Positions 35,697 to 44,167 of a stretch of 61,664 bases of DNA are shown here, in pieces. The notes under the pieces are model-generated. The model worked only from the letters and a program-made list of their open reading frames with translations. It was not told where the DNA came from and did no database searches. Source of the DNA: Dyadobacter jiangsuensis (GTDB lineage Bacteria; Bacteroidota; Bacteroidia; Cytophagales; Spirosomataceae); contig NZ_PYAS01000025.1 of the NCBI RefSeq assembly GCF_003014695.1, positions 1-61,664 of the forward strand. Reading direction: 5' to 3'. The position numbers and the translations under genes were made by a program. Within the stretch, counting starts at the first letter, position 1. Every line of letters starts with the position of its first letter.

Positions 35697-38357
35697 ATGA
35701 ACGAGTTACTTTTTTGGAAGGTATGGTCGCCGTCCGAGCGACGGATGGCTGTTGGTGCTTTCCTGATTTTGATTTTGGGGCTGGCTTTTCTGGTTTGGCA
35801 ATGCATTGATCCGCTGGGGAATGTGGTGCGATGGAATGTGGTGAGCGAGTTGTCGGAAACGACGGCGGTGGTGGATGTGCTCCAACTCGGCCCATGGCAG
35901 TACGGCATTTCGACGCCGACGCACCTGGTGACGGAAAGTTTTATGGCGTCGGTGATGGAGGTCAATGCGATGACGATTTACTTGTTCTGGATAGGGGCCC
36001 TCATCGGCCTTTCGCTCGTGCTGGCCGGGCTGACCACCCTGTCGCGGTTTTGGTACCTGGCCGGAACGATCCTTTTTATTTTATTCCTCGCATTTGCGAG
36101 ATTGGAGACATTACGTGTCTTCGGAGCTGAGAGCCGTCTGTTGTTCCTGCTGGCTACTGCGCTGTACGGCGGTGTTTCCTACTACTTTCATGCGTTTCGG
36201 CCCGATCTCGGCATTGGCAGCCGCGTTGCGGGTATTGCTGGTGTTTCATTAATGTTAGCGGGGCTGGTTGCATTCGGGTCGGTATCACCGGTTCCGGCGC
36301 TTACGGCTGCGGTTTATTCTTTTCCGCTATGGCTCGTTGTTACAATATTATTTTTGCTGGTTTCAGCGACTGAAATCATGGCGGGCCTCGTTTGGCTCAG
36401 CACGAGCGGGCAGGCTGGGAAGGGCCGCTCGGGTCTGGTACAGTTCATCGTAATCAGCGTGCTGTATTTGCTGCTATTATTATTGATATACCTCCAAAAT
36501 ACCCGGCAGATAGACTGGAATGTGACCTTGATCAATCCATTTTACCTGGCGTTGGTATCGGGCGTGCTCGGAATCTGGGGATTCAGGCGCCGCGCCGATT
36601 CTACCCAGGGTGTTATTCCGTTCAGGAGTACCGGCTTTTGGCTTTATATCGGATTGTTTATTGTTGCAGCTTCCTTTGGAGGCTTGATGGCCGGCACCGC
36701 AAACGATCCTGTGTTAGAAACGCTGGAAGATACGATTGTTCAGGGGCAGTTGGCTATGGGCTTGCTTTTCCTGTTTTATGTGTTGATCAATTTCTACGAG
36801 CTATTTCAGCAAAAGCTAGCTGTTTACAAGGTTTTATACAAACCACTCCGCTTCGGTTTGACGCAGACACGGCTTTTTGGTTTTGCAGGGGTGGTCATAT
36901 TGTTTTCCATGCAACGACTGCTGCCTGTTAACCAGGCAATTGCCGGGTATTTCAATGGGCTGGGCGATCTGCATGCCACTACGGAGGAGTTTCCCCTTGC
37001 CGAGCAGTATTACAAACTCGCGCTGCAGCAGGAATTTCAGAACCATAAATCGAACTATGCGCTGGCATCCATTGCATTGAAACAGGGTGACCGCAATGCA
37101 GCAGCTTACTATTTCAGGCAGGCATTGCTGAAAAACCCTTCCCCGCAGGCTTACGCGGGGCTAAGCGGTATCCTGAGTCAGGAAAGCCTGTTTTTTGATG
37201 CCGTATACAGCTTACAGGAAGGCCTTCGCCGCTTTCCGGCCAATGGAGAGTTGCTGAATAACCTCGGGATGCTTTATTCCAAAACCAATGTGGCCGATTC
37301 GGCTTACTATTACCTGGATTTGGCAAAAGCGAATGCGGCCCGTCCGGAAATTCCGGCCACGAACTTGCTCGCAATTCTCGCCAAAAGCACCGATGCCGGC
37401 CTGCTCGATTCCCTCGCAGCGAGTTCCGACAAGCATGATTACATTTCCTGGCAGGCCAACTGGCTGGCGGTTCAGAATTTGAGACAGCAGTTTCAGAAAG
37501 AAGATTTTAACAAGAATGCGGTCCCGAAAGATTCGCTTTTAAGTGTTTCATCCCTGGCCTATTTGCTCAACTACGCCACAAACCAAGCCGCATTTGACTC
37601 CTTACCAGCCACATTCTTGCCGAAATTGGCGGTGAAAAATCCGGTTCTGTCGCAGGATTTGTCGCTGGCAGCTCTTTACCCGCAGTTTTATAGCGGAAAC
37701 AAATTGAAAGCGCTGGAAACGCTCACCGCGTGGACGGCAGAGGAGGGGGAAAAGAGTGATTTGTACCACAAAATACTGGGACATTGGCTGCTCCAACTCG
37801 GGTTGTACGATAAGGCCATCGAAGCGTTGTCTCCCGTGGAAGGCATTGAAGGGACGATCGGGATGGCGGTAGCGAATGCATTGTCGGATAAAAAGGAGGT
37901 CGCCGTGGTATTGCTCGACAAAATTCAGGATAAGGAGCCGAATGCCGCGGTTGAACAATTGAAACAGTCGTTGTTCTCGGGCGCCAGGCCGAAATCGATA
38001 ACGGACTCGCTGTTTGCGGTGGTTTCGAAATCGCCTACTGCGCAAAATATTCAACGCGCCGTGCGCGCTAATCCGTTCGATGCGCGTATTGTATCGGCAG
38101 CATCGGAATATTATCGTGGCAAGAAGCAGGTGAAACAGGCATATCAATTGGTGCTGGACGCATTGCGATACAATGAATACGCTCCCGAACTTTGGGAACA
38201 ATATGCATTGCTGAGTCTCGAACAGGGCTTGCTCGGACAGGCTGCAGAGGGAGAAGCGAAGGTAAAACAATATGCATTGCCTGCCGGTTATCAGCGTTTT
38301 CTGACGCGCTATCAGCCGATGCGGGCACTTATCGAAAAACAAAGAGCAGAATTTTGA
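35697..38357 (+). CDS. Polytopic membrane protein with C-terminal TPR repeats, 886 aa
   Basis: About nine to ten hydrophobic helices span residues 17-405 (for example AVGAFLILILGLAFLVWQC, FLLVSATEIMAGLVWLS, FGFAGVVILFSMQRLL), followed by TPR-like helical repeats to the end (LAEQYYKLALQQEFQNHKSN, SIALKQGDRNAAAYYFRQALLK). This architecture is known from several uncharacterised Bacteroidota proteins. The TPR half would be on the opposite face of the membrane from the first loop. It is transcribed alone between the DUF5615 gene and a small hypothetical gene. No catalytic motif is visible. Confidence 0.82.
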   Translation: MNELLFWKVWSPSERRMAVGAFLILILGLAFLVWQCIDPLGNVVRWNVVSELSETTAVVDVLQLGPWQYGISTPTHLVTESFMASVMEVNAMTIYLFWIGALIGLSLVLAGLTTLSRFWYLAGTILFILFLAFARLETLRVFGAESRLLFLLATALYGGVSYYFHAFRPDLGIGSRVAGIAGVSLMLAGLVAFGSVSPVPALTAAVYSFPLWLVVTILFLLVSATEIMAGLVWLSTSGQAGKGRSGLVQFIVISVLYLLLLLLIYLQNTRQIDWNVTLINPFYLALVSGVLGIWGFRRRADSTQGVIPFRSTGFWLYIGLFIVAASFGGLMAGTANDPVLETLEDTIVQGQLAMGLLFLFYVLINFYELFQQKLAVYKVLYKPLRFGLTQTRLFGFAGVVILFSMQRLLPVNQAIAGYFNGLGDLHATTEEFPLAEQYYKLALQQEFQNHKSNYALASIALKQGDRNAAAYYFRQALLKNPSPQAYAGLSGILSQESLFFDAVYSLQEGLRRFPANGELLNNLGMLYSKTNVADSAYYYLDLAKANAARPEIPATNLLAILAKSTDAGLLDSLAASSDKHDYISWQANWLAVQNLRQQFQKEDFNKNAVPKDSLLSVSSLAYLLNYATNQAAFDSLPATFLPKLAVKNPVLSQDLSLAALYPQFYSGNKLKALETLTAWTAEEGEKSDLYHKILGHWLLQLGLYDKAIEALSPVEGIEGTIGMAVANALSDKKEVAVVLLDKIQDKEPNAAVEQLKQSLFSGARPKSITDSLFAVVSKSPTAQNIQRAVRANPFDARIVSAASEYYRGKKQVKQAYQLVLDALRYNEYAPELWEQYALLSLEQGLLGQAAEGEAKVKQYALPAGYQRFLTRYQPMRALIEKQRAEF

Positions 38358-38397
38358 TGATTTAATATTTTAGCCATCTCAAAATTACTCTTCATCA

Positions 38398-38853
38398 ATG
38401 GCGGCTTTGTCCTGGAAATCCAATTTCACTGAAACGGAATGCCGGATTTTCCGGGGTAAAGTCATTGCCGGGATCCTGAAAACATCCCCCTGGAAATACG
38501 ACGGTCGGGGCGAGCTCGACGGTCACATGCTCACATTCAAAAGCAAAGGGTTTTTCCAATCGCGCACCGAAATATGTGACATCGAAGGGAAAAATGTGCT
38601 GGGCAGCATCGATTACAACGTTTTTCGGAGCAAGGCGCAGATCACCTATGACGGCGTACAATATTACTGGCGGCTTGATTCGTGGCTGCGGGGCAAATGG
38701 GCAGTGAGCGATGGCGAATCCGAAGCGCAGTTTGAGTCTGCGGGGTTCTGGAAGCGGGAGGGACAGGTGACTAATGAAGATATTCCGCCGCCGGTGATCC
38801 TGGCTTCATTTTTTGTGCATGGGTTTTTTCATAAAATTTCATCCGCATCCTGA
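38398..38853 (+). CDS. Hypothetical beta-rich protein, 151 aa
   Basis: Alternating polar and hydrophobic residues suggest many beta strands (WKYDGRGELDGHMLTFKSKG, NVLGSIDYNVFRSKAQITYDG, VQYYWRLDSWLRGKWAVSDG). The pattern loosely recalls the LURP-one/scramblase-like barrel, but this is a weak impression. The C terminus is hydrophobic and His-rich (VILASFFVHGFFHKIS). No signal peptide. It precedes the orphan ABC ATPase by 37 bp, so the two may be co-transcribed. Confidence 0.65.
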   Translation: MAALSWKSNFTETECRIFRGKVIAGILKTSPWKYDGRGELDGHMLTFKSKGFFQSRTEICDIEGKNVLGSIDYNVFRSKAQITYDGVQYYWRLDSWLRGKWAVSDGESEAQFESAGFWKREGQVTNEDIPPPVILASFFVHGFFHKISSAS

Positions 38854-38890
38854 CTCATAACAGCTATATTCCTACTGAAAAATCGTCTTC

Positions 38891-39601
38891 ATGAAAATCA
38901 TAGAAACCAGCGAGATCGCCAAACGTTACGTAATGGGCAGCGAGATCATCCAGGCGCTTAAATCCGTTACAATTTCGGTTAATAGAGGGGAATATGTGGC
39001 GTTTATGGGACCGTCGGGCTCGGGGAAATCAACCTTGATGAACATTATCGGTTGTCTGGACACACCGACGACCGGGAAATACATCCTCAATAATAAGGAT
39101 GTTTCGGATATGACGGAGAACGAGCTCGCCGAGATCCGGAACAAGGAAATTGGTTTCGTATTCCAGACATTTAACCTGCTTCCGAGGATGTCGTCGCTGG
39201 ATAATGTGGCTTTGCCGCTTATTTATGCAGGATTGAGTAAGGCCGACAGAACGGAGAAAGCGATGCAATCGCTCAAAAATGTCGGATTAGAAAACCGGGC
39301 AGGGCATAAGCCGAACGAGCTCTCGGGTGGCCAGCGCCAGCGCGTCGCGATCGCCCGCGCGCTCGTGAACGATCCCAGCATTCTGCTTGCCGATGAGCCG
39401 ACCGGTAACCTCGACACTAAAACTTCCTACGAAATCATGGACCTGTTCGACCAGCTTTACAGCAAAGGCAATACGATCGTGATGGTAACCCACGAAGAGG
39501 ACATCGCGCACTACGCGCACCGCATCGTGCGCCTTCGCGATGGACTTGTCGAATCGGACACGATCAACCCGAACCCTACGAAGGTGAGTGCGTTGGTTTG
39601 A
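38891..39601 (+). CDS. LolD/MacB-type ABC transporter ATP-binding protein, 236 aa
   Basis: An ABC ATPase of the MacB/LolD/FtsE branch: Walker A GPSGSGKST (residues 40-48), Q-loop FVFQTFNLLPRM, signature LSGGQRQRVAIARAL (about 144), Walker B ILLADEPTGNLD (about 165), and the H-loop in VMVTHEEDIAHY. Such ATPases drive type VII exporters with FtsX/MacB-fold permeases for lipoprotein sorting or efflux. No permease gene is adjacent, so it probably serves a partner encoded elsewhere. Confidence 0.93.
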   Translation: MKIIETSEIAKRYVMGSEIIQALKSVTISVNRGEYVAFMGPSGSGKSTLMNIIGCLDTPTTGKYILNNKDVSDMTENELAEIRNKEIGFVFQTFNLLPRMSSLDNVALPLIYAGLSKADRTEKAMQSLKNVGLENRAGHKPNELSGGQRQRVAIARALVNDPSILLADEPTGNLDTKTSYEIMDLFDQLYSKGNTIVMVTHEEDIAHYAHRIVRLRDGLVESDTINPNPTKVSALV

Positions 39602-39647
39602 AGTCTAAATTTGGCTAACTTGAATAAAATTCAAAAGGGATTGTGTT

Positions 39648-39845
39648 ATGAAAGGAGTTAGCTATCTGACAGATGAGGTTGGTCAAAAAAAGGCTGTCGT
39701 TATAGACCTGGAATTACTGAAACACCGGGAAAATCTGGCTGATATACTCGAAGATATTGAAGATGCGGTTGCCATCGAGACCAGAAAGGACGAAGAGTCG
39801 GTTAGCTGGGACGAAGCACGTAAGGGCCTTTTGTCAATGGATTGA
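39648..39845 (+). CDS. Putative antitoxin of the RelE module, 65 aa
   Basis: A small acidic protein (MKGVSYLTDEVGQKKAVVIDLELL, then DILEDIEDAVAIETRKDEESVSWDEARKGL). The N-terminal YLTDEVGQKKAVVI resembles the start of Phd/YefM-like or related antitoxins; the C-terminal half is a highly charged helix. It ends 3 bp before the RelE-type toxin. A TAAATTTG -7 element (39606-39613) lies 34 bp upstream, without a clear TTG partner. Confidence 0.8.
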   Translation: MKGVSYLTDEVGQKKAVVIDLELLKHRENLADILEDIEDAVAIETRKDEESVSWDEARKGLLSMD

Positions 39846-39848
39846 CCC

Positions 39849-40109
39849 ATGTATAAGGTCTCGATTAAAAACTCTGCTTTAAAAGAGATTCAGCAGATTC
39901 CGAAGGACTTCAGAATTAAAATAATAGAAACAATTGATTCCTTGGCGAATAATCCCAGGCCTGGCGGAGTCAAGAAGCTGGAAAATTTTAGAAATAGTTA
40001 CCGGGTGAGAGTGGGGCAATACCGCATTGTTTACGAGATAGAAGACAGGCAGCTCGTAGTTGAGGTTATCAAAGTAGGGAACCGCAAAGAAGTTTACAGA
40101 AACAAATAG
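39849..40109 (+). CDS. RelE/ParE family toxin, 86 aa
   Basis: Compact RelE-type fold: MYKVSIKNSALKEIQQIPKDFRIKII, then LENFRNSYRVRVGQYRIVYEI and VEVIKVGNRKEVYR. The basic strand residues (R in YRVRVGQYRIVY, and the terminal GNRKEVYR) match those that contact mRNA in the ribosomal A site in RelE relatives, pointing to ribosome-dependent mRNA cleavage rather than gyrase poisoning; this is inferred from motif style only. Second gene of the pair with the antitoxin upstream. Confidence 0.9.
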   Translation: MYKVSIKNSALKEIQQIPKDFRIKIIETIDSLANNPRPGGVKKLENFRNSYRVRVGQYRIVYEIEDRQLVVEVIKVGNRKEVYRNK

Positions 40110-40150
40110 TATAATTATCTTTGTAGCGGATAAAGGCCAGTGGCCGAGAG

Positions 40151-40195
40151 AATCCGGATGAATGGCCCGATGAGGCGCATCATCCGGATTATTTT
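40151..40195 (+). terminator. Hairpin with T-rich tail upstream of the pseudouridine synthase
   Basis: Inverted arms AATCCGGATGA (40151-40161) and TCATCCGGATT (40180-40190), 18-base loop, then ATTTTTAT. It follows a TATCTTTG -7 box at 40117-40124. It may simply terminate the RelE module, or act as a leader hairpin of the gene starting at 40208. Confidence 0.5.
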
Positions 40196-40207
40196 TATAA
40201 CAATATC

Positions 40208-40930
40208 ATGAAGATCAATTTCAAAGACATTATCATATTCGAGGACGAGGATTTTTTGGTGGTGAATAAGCCGCCGCATCTGGCAACGCTGGATGAACGC
40301 ACGGCCGACCGCGGCGGAAGCGTGCTGAGACTCGCCAAAGAATATAACCCCGAATTGCAAGCGGCCCACCGCCTCGATAAGGAGACATCCGGTGCCCTGG
40401 CATTTGCCAAGAACCCGGCTGCTTACCGGCATTTGGCGATGCAGTTTGAGCACCGTGAAGTTACCAAACGCTATCACGCAGTAGTCAACGGTATCCACGA
40501 CCTGGAAGGGGTTTCGGTATACCTTCCGATCCTGCCTTTGAAAAACGGAACGGCGGTGAAGATCGACCGGGCGGAAGGGAAGGAAGCAGAGACGATATTC
40601 AATACTTTGCAGGTATACCGCGGCTATACTTTAGTGGAATGTATCCCCATTACAGGGCGTATGCACCAGATCCGGGTACATTTGTCGTGCCTCAAAGCGC
40701 CGATCGTCAACGATCCCCAATATGGCGGCGAGCCTATTTTCCTTTCAGGTCTGAAAAGGAAGTTCAATCTCAAAAAAGACACGGAAGAACAGCCTCTTAT
40801 TCAGCGTGTTGCGTTGCATGCGCGGTCGCTTTCATTTGCGGTTATGAACGGCGAGGATATACGTGTGGAGGCGCCTTATCCCAAGGATTTTGAAGTGCTG
40901 GTGAAGCAGCTCAATAAATTCGGGGTGTAA
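40208..40930 (+). CDS. RluA family RNA pseudouridine synthase (second copy), 240 aa
   Basis: A pseudouridine synthase with the catalytic motif AAHRLDKETSGALAFAKN (about 55-72) and the segment ECIPITGRMHQIRVHLSCLKAPIVNDPQYGG in the C-terminal half. The N terminus (INFKDIIIFEDEDFLVVNKPPHLATLDE) begins directly with the catalytic domain; no S4 domain. It differs clearly from the synthase at 18160, so the two probably modify different RNA positions. It sits behind a leader hairpin. Confidence 0.9.
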   Translation: MKINFKDIIIFEDEDFLVVNKPPHLATLDERTADRGGSVLRLAKEYNPELQAAHRLDKETSGALAFAKNPAAYRHLAMQFEHREVTKRYHAVVNGIHDLEGVSVYLPILPLKNGTAVKIDRAEGKEAETIFNTLQVYRGYTLVECIPITGRMHQIRVHLSCLKAPIVNDPQYGGEPIFLSGLKRKFNLKKDTEEQPLIQRVALHARSLSFAVMNGEDIRVEAPYPKDFEVLVKQLNKFGV

Positions 40931-40941
40931 TAGCACGGTTT

Positions 40942-40971
40942 TTGTTGAATCTTAAAAGTTGTGTACGTTTA
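40942..40971 (+). promoter_or_regulatory. Probable promoter of the first tandem paralogue
   Basis: TTG (40942-40944), 19 bases, then TACGTTTA (40964-40971), one base off TAnnTTTG. It lies 34 bp upstream of ATG 41005 and supports that start. Confidence 0.45.
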
Positions 40972-41004
40972 AACCATCTTTTTCCATTCAAAAAACCTAA
41001 AACT

Positions 41005-41739
41005 ATGCGGGCACACACGTTACGACCTACCTCTTTCCTGCCGCTTACCCTGCTGTTTGCATTGGTGAGTTTCGCTGCCATGGCGCAAACCGGCCGGAAA
41101 AATGACGTGATCATCAAGCGCGATAGTTCGCGCATTCAGGCGCTCATCACGCAAATGAGCTACGAGAAGATCAACTATCGCGACCTGGGCAAGGCCGATA
41201 GCGCAGCTACCTACATTTATTTGGACCAAGTAGCGCGCGTTTTGCTAAAAAGCGGCAAGATTATCAATGTAAAGGACTCTATTCCGCCGGGCCGGATCCC
41301 GCCAGATAGCGTCGGGCAGTATGCGGATATGAATAATCTGCCGACCGATCCGTTTGAGAAAAGTGTGGTGATGGCTAATTCAGATCAGCTACGGGATAAA
41401 TATGAGTACCACCATAACCGGGCGATGGATGGCAAACAAGGTGCCATTGTGTTTACTTCGGTGGCCGTGGCGACATTGGTATCCGGCATTATCGTGGCCA
41501 GTACAGGCGACAGCCCTGATAACAAGACGATCGGTGCCTCACTCGCGATTGCAGGTCCCGCGGTAGGGGTCGTTTTCGGGTTGATCGGTTTTAAGAACTA
41601 TAAGATTCATAGCAAGAAGGCCGAAAAGATCAAGAACGAACTGCAACGACGGAACCAGCCGCTGACGACTTTCAGCATTACGCCGCGCGTCGACCCGTTC
41701 AATAAATCGGCGCAACTCGGACTGAGGTTGACGTTCTGA
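41005..41739 (+). CDS. Secreted protein, first of a tandem paralogous pair, 244 aa
   Basis: A signal peptide (ending FAAMAQT) followed by a short beta domain with RKNDVIIKRDSSRIQALITQ and YIYLDQVARVLLKSGKI, then a segment with two hydrophobic stretches (about residues 150-170 and 180-200) and a basic C-terminal region (KAEKIKNELQRRNQPLTTFSI). The next gene has the same layout and shared motifs. No known family recognised; the two hydrophobic stretches may anchor it. ATG 41005 is preferred over a TTG at 40942. Confidence 0.78.
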   Translation: MRAHTLRPTSFLPLTLLFALVSFAAMAQTGRKNDVIIKRDSSRIQALITQMSYEKINYRDLGKADSAATYIYLDQVARVLLKSGKIINVKDSIPPGRIPPDSVGQYADMNNLPTDPFEKSVVMANSDQLRDKYEYHHNRAMDGKQGAIVFTSVAVATLVSGIIVASTGDSPDNKTIGASLAIAGPAVGVVFGLIGFKNYKIHSKKAEKIKNELQRRNQPLTTFSITPRVDPFNKSAQLGLRLTF

Positions 41740-41796
41740 TTCCGGTAAATTGATTACTTTCATAGGGTGAAATCAGTTACAAAAAGTCCTTCCCAC

Positions 41797-42597
41797 ATGA
41801 AAGTAATTTTACCCAAGCTGAAAAATCAGCTTCTAGCCATGTTAATGTTGCTATTTATCGTTCAGGCTAATGCACAAACGCCGCGAAAGGCCGATGTGAT
41901 CAGGCTGCGCGACGAGTCCAAACTGGAAGTGTATATCCAGGAAGTGGACGATCAGGTTGTGAAATACAAGAAGATAAGCGACCCGGAAGGGCCGCTTTTT
42001 TCCGTTAAAAAGTCCGAAATCGCCTCTATCCTTTATGGGAACGGTGAAGAAGAAACGTTTGAAGCGACACTGGAAGTGCAGAATTACTATTCTCCTACCA
42101 ATCCAGCTCCGGCTTCAAAACCGCAGGAGCCGCGCCCGGCGGCTCGCAAGCCTGCCACCGGACCGGTAAAACCGGCGGTTCAGTTCGCAGAGGATGTCAG
42201 GAACTCTTCGCCCGAGCATTTGCGGAGCATGTATACCTATTACAAGACGCGTTCAAAAGCGGGAATGGTCATGGGCATTGCGGGTACTTCGGTAGGCGTA
42301 ATTGTGGCGGCTATCGGCACCGGCATTGTGGCCAGTGCTATGGACGATAATGGCAATTATAAGAGCTACCAGGACGAGCTGCGCGCGCGTAAGGGCGCAT
42401 ACATGATGCTAGGCGGCTTCGCTGGCGCGATCACATTCGGTACTGTCGGGTTTGTGAAAGGCGGTAAGAATGGCGCCAAAGCCAGCCGCATCCGTCGGGA
42501 GCTGATCCGTCGCGGAGAGCCTTTGACGATCAGTATCAGGCCGTCGTTCAGCCCAACACAGCGTGCCGGGAGCCTAACATTAGCATTGAATTTCTGA
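41797..42597 (+). CDS. Secreted protein, second tandem paralogue, 266 aa
   Basis: A signal peptide (ending VQANAQT), then RKADVIRLRDESKLEVYIQE and PLFSVKKSEIASILYGNGE, paralogous to the upstream protein. A Pro/Ala/Lys-rich linker (about 105-130) follows, then two hydrophobic stretches with many Gly (GMVMGIAGTSVGVIVAAIG and AYMMLGGFAGAITFGTVGFV) and a C terminus (RIRRELIRRGEPLTISIRPSF) that closely matches its neighbour. Function unknown. ATG 41797 preferred over GTG 41767. Ends at a strong terminator. Confidence 0.8.
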   Translation: MKVILPKLKNQLLAMLMLLFIVQANAQTPRKADVIRLRDESKLEVYIQEVDDQVVKYKKISDPEGPLFSVKKSEIASILYGNGEEETFEATLEVQNYYSPTNPAPASKPQEPRPAARKPATGPVKPAVQFAEDVRNSSPEHLRSMYTYYKTRSKAGMVMGIAGTSVGVIVAAIGTGIVASAMDDNGNYKSYQDELRARKGAYMMLGGFAGAITFGTVGFVKGGKNGAKASRIRRELIRRGEPLTISIRPSFSPTQRAGSLTLALNF

Positions 42598-42610
42598 AAT
42601 ACCGAAAACA

Positions 42611-42649
42611 AAAAAATCGGGCTCCGAATACCTCGGAGCCCGATTTTTT
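42611..42649. terminator. Bidirectional rho-independent terminator
   Basis: A perfect 17-bp inverted repeat (42611-42627 and 42633-42649), loop ATACC, flanked by six A and six T. It separates the tandem paralogues from the convergent outer-membrane protein gene. Confidence 0.92.
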
Positions 42650-42664
42650 ATGATTTTGAATTTC

Positions 42665-43195
42665 TTAGAATTTGAAGGCGATACCTGCTTTCAATGGAGA
42701 AGCATTGTAACCAACTTCTGCAAATACGCCCATGTTAGGCTTGAAGTAGTAACGTGCTCCTGCGAAAACACCGAAGAAAACACCGCTGCCGTAGCCGTCA
42801 TCGTAAACGCCTGACCAGCCATCAGGATCGCTGAAAGATGAAACACGGTAACCCAACGAAGGACCTGCGTACAAATCAAGGTTATCCAGTTTCAGGAAGT
42901 GCTTGCCATAGTGGTAAGAACCTCTTGCTGCGATTGTGAAGAAGTTGTATCTCCATTTGTAACCAACATAACCGTAGTTCCAGGTTGTAAAGTCAGCCTG
43001 GCCACCAACGCTGATGAAGTCGTGGATACCTCCTTCGAACGAAGCACCAACACCGACGCCACCGCCGCCGTACGTACCACCAAGGTTGATACCCGCATTC
43101 AATAATTTATCTCCTTTCTCGAATTGGGCGAACGCCTTCTCGGAAGCTGCGCTGAAAAGAGCGGCAACTACCAGCATGAATAGAGTCTTTTTCAT
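42665..43195 (-). CDS. Small outer-membrane beta-barrel protein, 176 aa
   Basis: A signal peptide (ending SEKAFAQ) and an eight-stranded-barrel-like pattern with alternating aromatic residues (LLNAGINLGGTYGGGGVGVGAS, TTWNYGYVGYKWRYNFFTIAARG, GVFFGVFAGARYYF) ending in the terminal aromatic residue (AGIAFKF) typical for BamA recognition. It is similar in style to the OmpA/OmpW-type Bacteroidota porin-like proteins, but no ligand can be assigned. An inverted repeat lies 28-78 bp upstream. Confidence 0.87.
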   Translation of the reverse strand: MKKTLFMLVVAALFSAASEKAFAQFEKGDKLLNAGINLGGTYGGGGVGVGASFEGGIHDFISVGGQADFTTWNYGYVGYKWRYNFFTIAARGSYHYGKHFLKLDNLDLYAGPSLGYRVSSFSDPDGWSGVYDDGYGSGVFFGVFAGARYYFKPNMGVFAEVGYNASPLKAGIAFKF

Positions 43196-43223
43196 CGTAA
43201 TAGATTATTTATTGTTAAAGAAT

Positions 43224-43273
43224 AATGGCACAAATTAAAGCCTTTATTTCAATGCTTCAAAACTTGTGCCATT
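43224..43273. promoter_or_regulatory. Spaced inverted repeat upstream of the outer-membrane protein gene
   Basis: AATGGCACAA (43224-43233) and TTGTGCCATT (43264-43273), perfect 10-bp arms with a 30-bp spacing, at 28-78 bp upstream of the ATG at 43195. It could be a pair of operator half-sites spaced by about three helical turns or a leader hairpin. Confidence 0.45.
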
Positions 43274-43336
43274 TATAGTTATTAACCGGAGAAGGTTACT
43301 TTATAAGTGGTTCCGGCTTCTTTATTTAATCCAAAA

Positions 43337-44029
43337 TCAGATGTGCTTCCGGAGCTTATCCTTAAATACCTTTTTGAATTTGTCCAGTTTTGGTGCAATC
43401 ACGAAGGCGCAGTAGCCCTGCTCGGGATTGTTGGCAAAATAATTCTGGTGGTAGTCTTCGGCCGGGTAAAACTTCTGAAATTTGGTGATTTCGGTTACAA
43501 TCGGATTCGCATATGCGCCCGATTTGTCCAGCTCAGCCTTGGCTGTTTCCGCAAGCTGCTTCTGCTCGTCGGTATGGTAAAAAATGACTGAACGGTATTG
43601 CGTGCCTACATCATTTCCCTGGCGGTTCAGCGTAGTGGGGTCGTGGCTGCGGAAGAAAGCTTCCAGCAGGTCAGCGTAGCTGATCACCTTGGGATCATAG
43701 GTCACTTCCACACACTCCGCGTGGCCGGTTGTGCCCGTGCATACGGCTTTATAGTTGGGATTGGGGTCATGCCCGCCCGAATAGCCCGAAACCACTTTCT
43801 TAACGCCTTCCAGTGATTCCATCACGGCCTCGGTGCACCAGAAACATCCCGTACCAAATGTTGCGACTTGTGTGTTCGCGGTATCAACGTTGCTTTCGTC
43901 GAGTGCGCTTGAGGCTGTTTCTTTGTCCATTTTGCTCTTGTGTTTTTTGTCTGTCTGTGCGCACGATACAAGGGCCGCGCAGCACAAAAATATAAACGTG
44001 AAAATCGGGATGGTGGTTCTCATCTTCAA
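43337..44029 (-). CDS. msrA: Peptide-methionine (S)-S-oxide reductase (lipoprotein), 230 aa
   Basis: Reduces methionine-S-sulfoxide in oxidised proteins. The catalytic motif GTGCFWCTE has nucleophile Cys62 and nearby Cys65; other family segments are GVKKVVSGYSGG, AECVEVTYDP, LLEAFFRSHDPT and YRSVIFYHTDEQ. The N terminus has a lipobox (AALVSC, Cys23), so the enzyme is probably anchored on the periplasmic side and repairs envelope proteins. The fused MsrB domain of some relatives is absent. It diverges from hemJ across 138 bp. Confidence 0.95.
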   Translation of the reverse strand: MKMRTTIPIFTFIFLCCAALVSCAQTDKKHKSKMDKETASSALDESNVDTANTQVATFGTGCFWCTEAVMESLEGVKKVVSGYSGGHDPNPNYKAVCTGTTGHAECVEVTYDPKVISYADLLEAFFRSHDPTTLNRQGNDVGTQYRSVIFYHTDEQKQLAETAKAELDKSGAYANPIVTEITKFQKFYPAEDYHQNYFANNPEQGYCAFVIAPKLDKFKKVFKDKLRKHI

Positions 44030-44055
44030 ATACGGGTTATCACTGTTTCGGTAAC

Positions 44056-44090
44056 GATTACGGCGTCAATAAAGTTTTATCACCGTAATC
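44056..44090. promoter_or_regulatory. Inverted repeat in the msrA/hemJ divergent region
   Basis: GATTACGG (44056-44063) and CCGTAATC (44083-44090), perfect 8-bp arms 19 bp apart, located midway between the two divergent starts. Possible operator; no regulator known. Confidence 0.25.
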
Positions 44091-44167
44091 CTATAATATT
44101 TACGAAATTTGAGGGCCAAAAGATCGGGAAGAGTGAAATCCCGCCGGCACCAAATCTGTGGTAGTTT

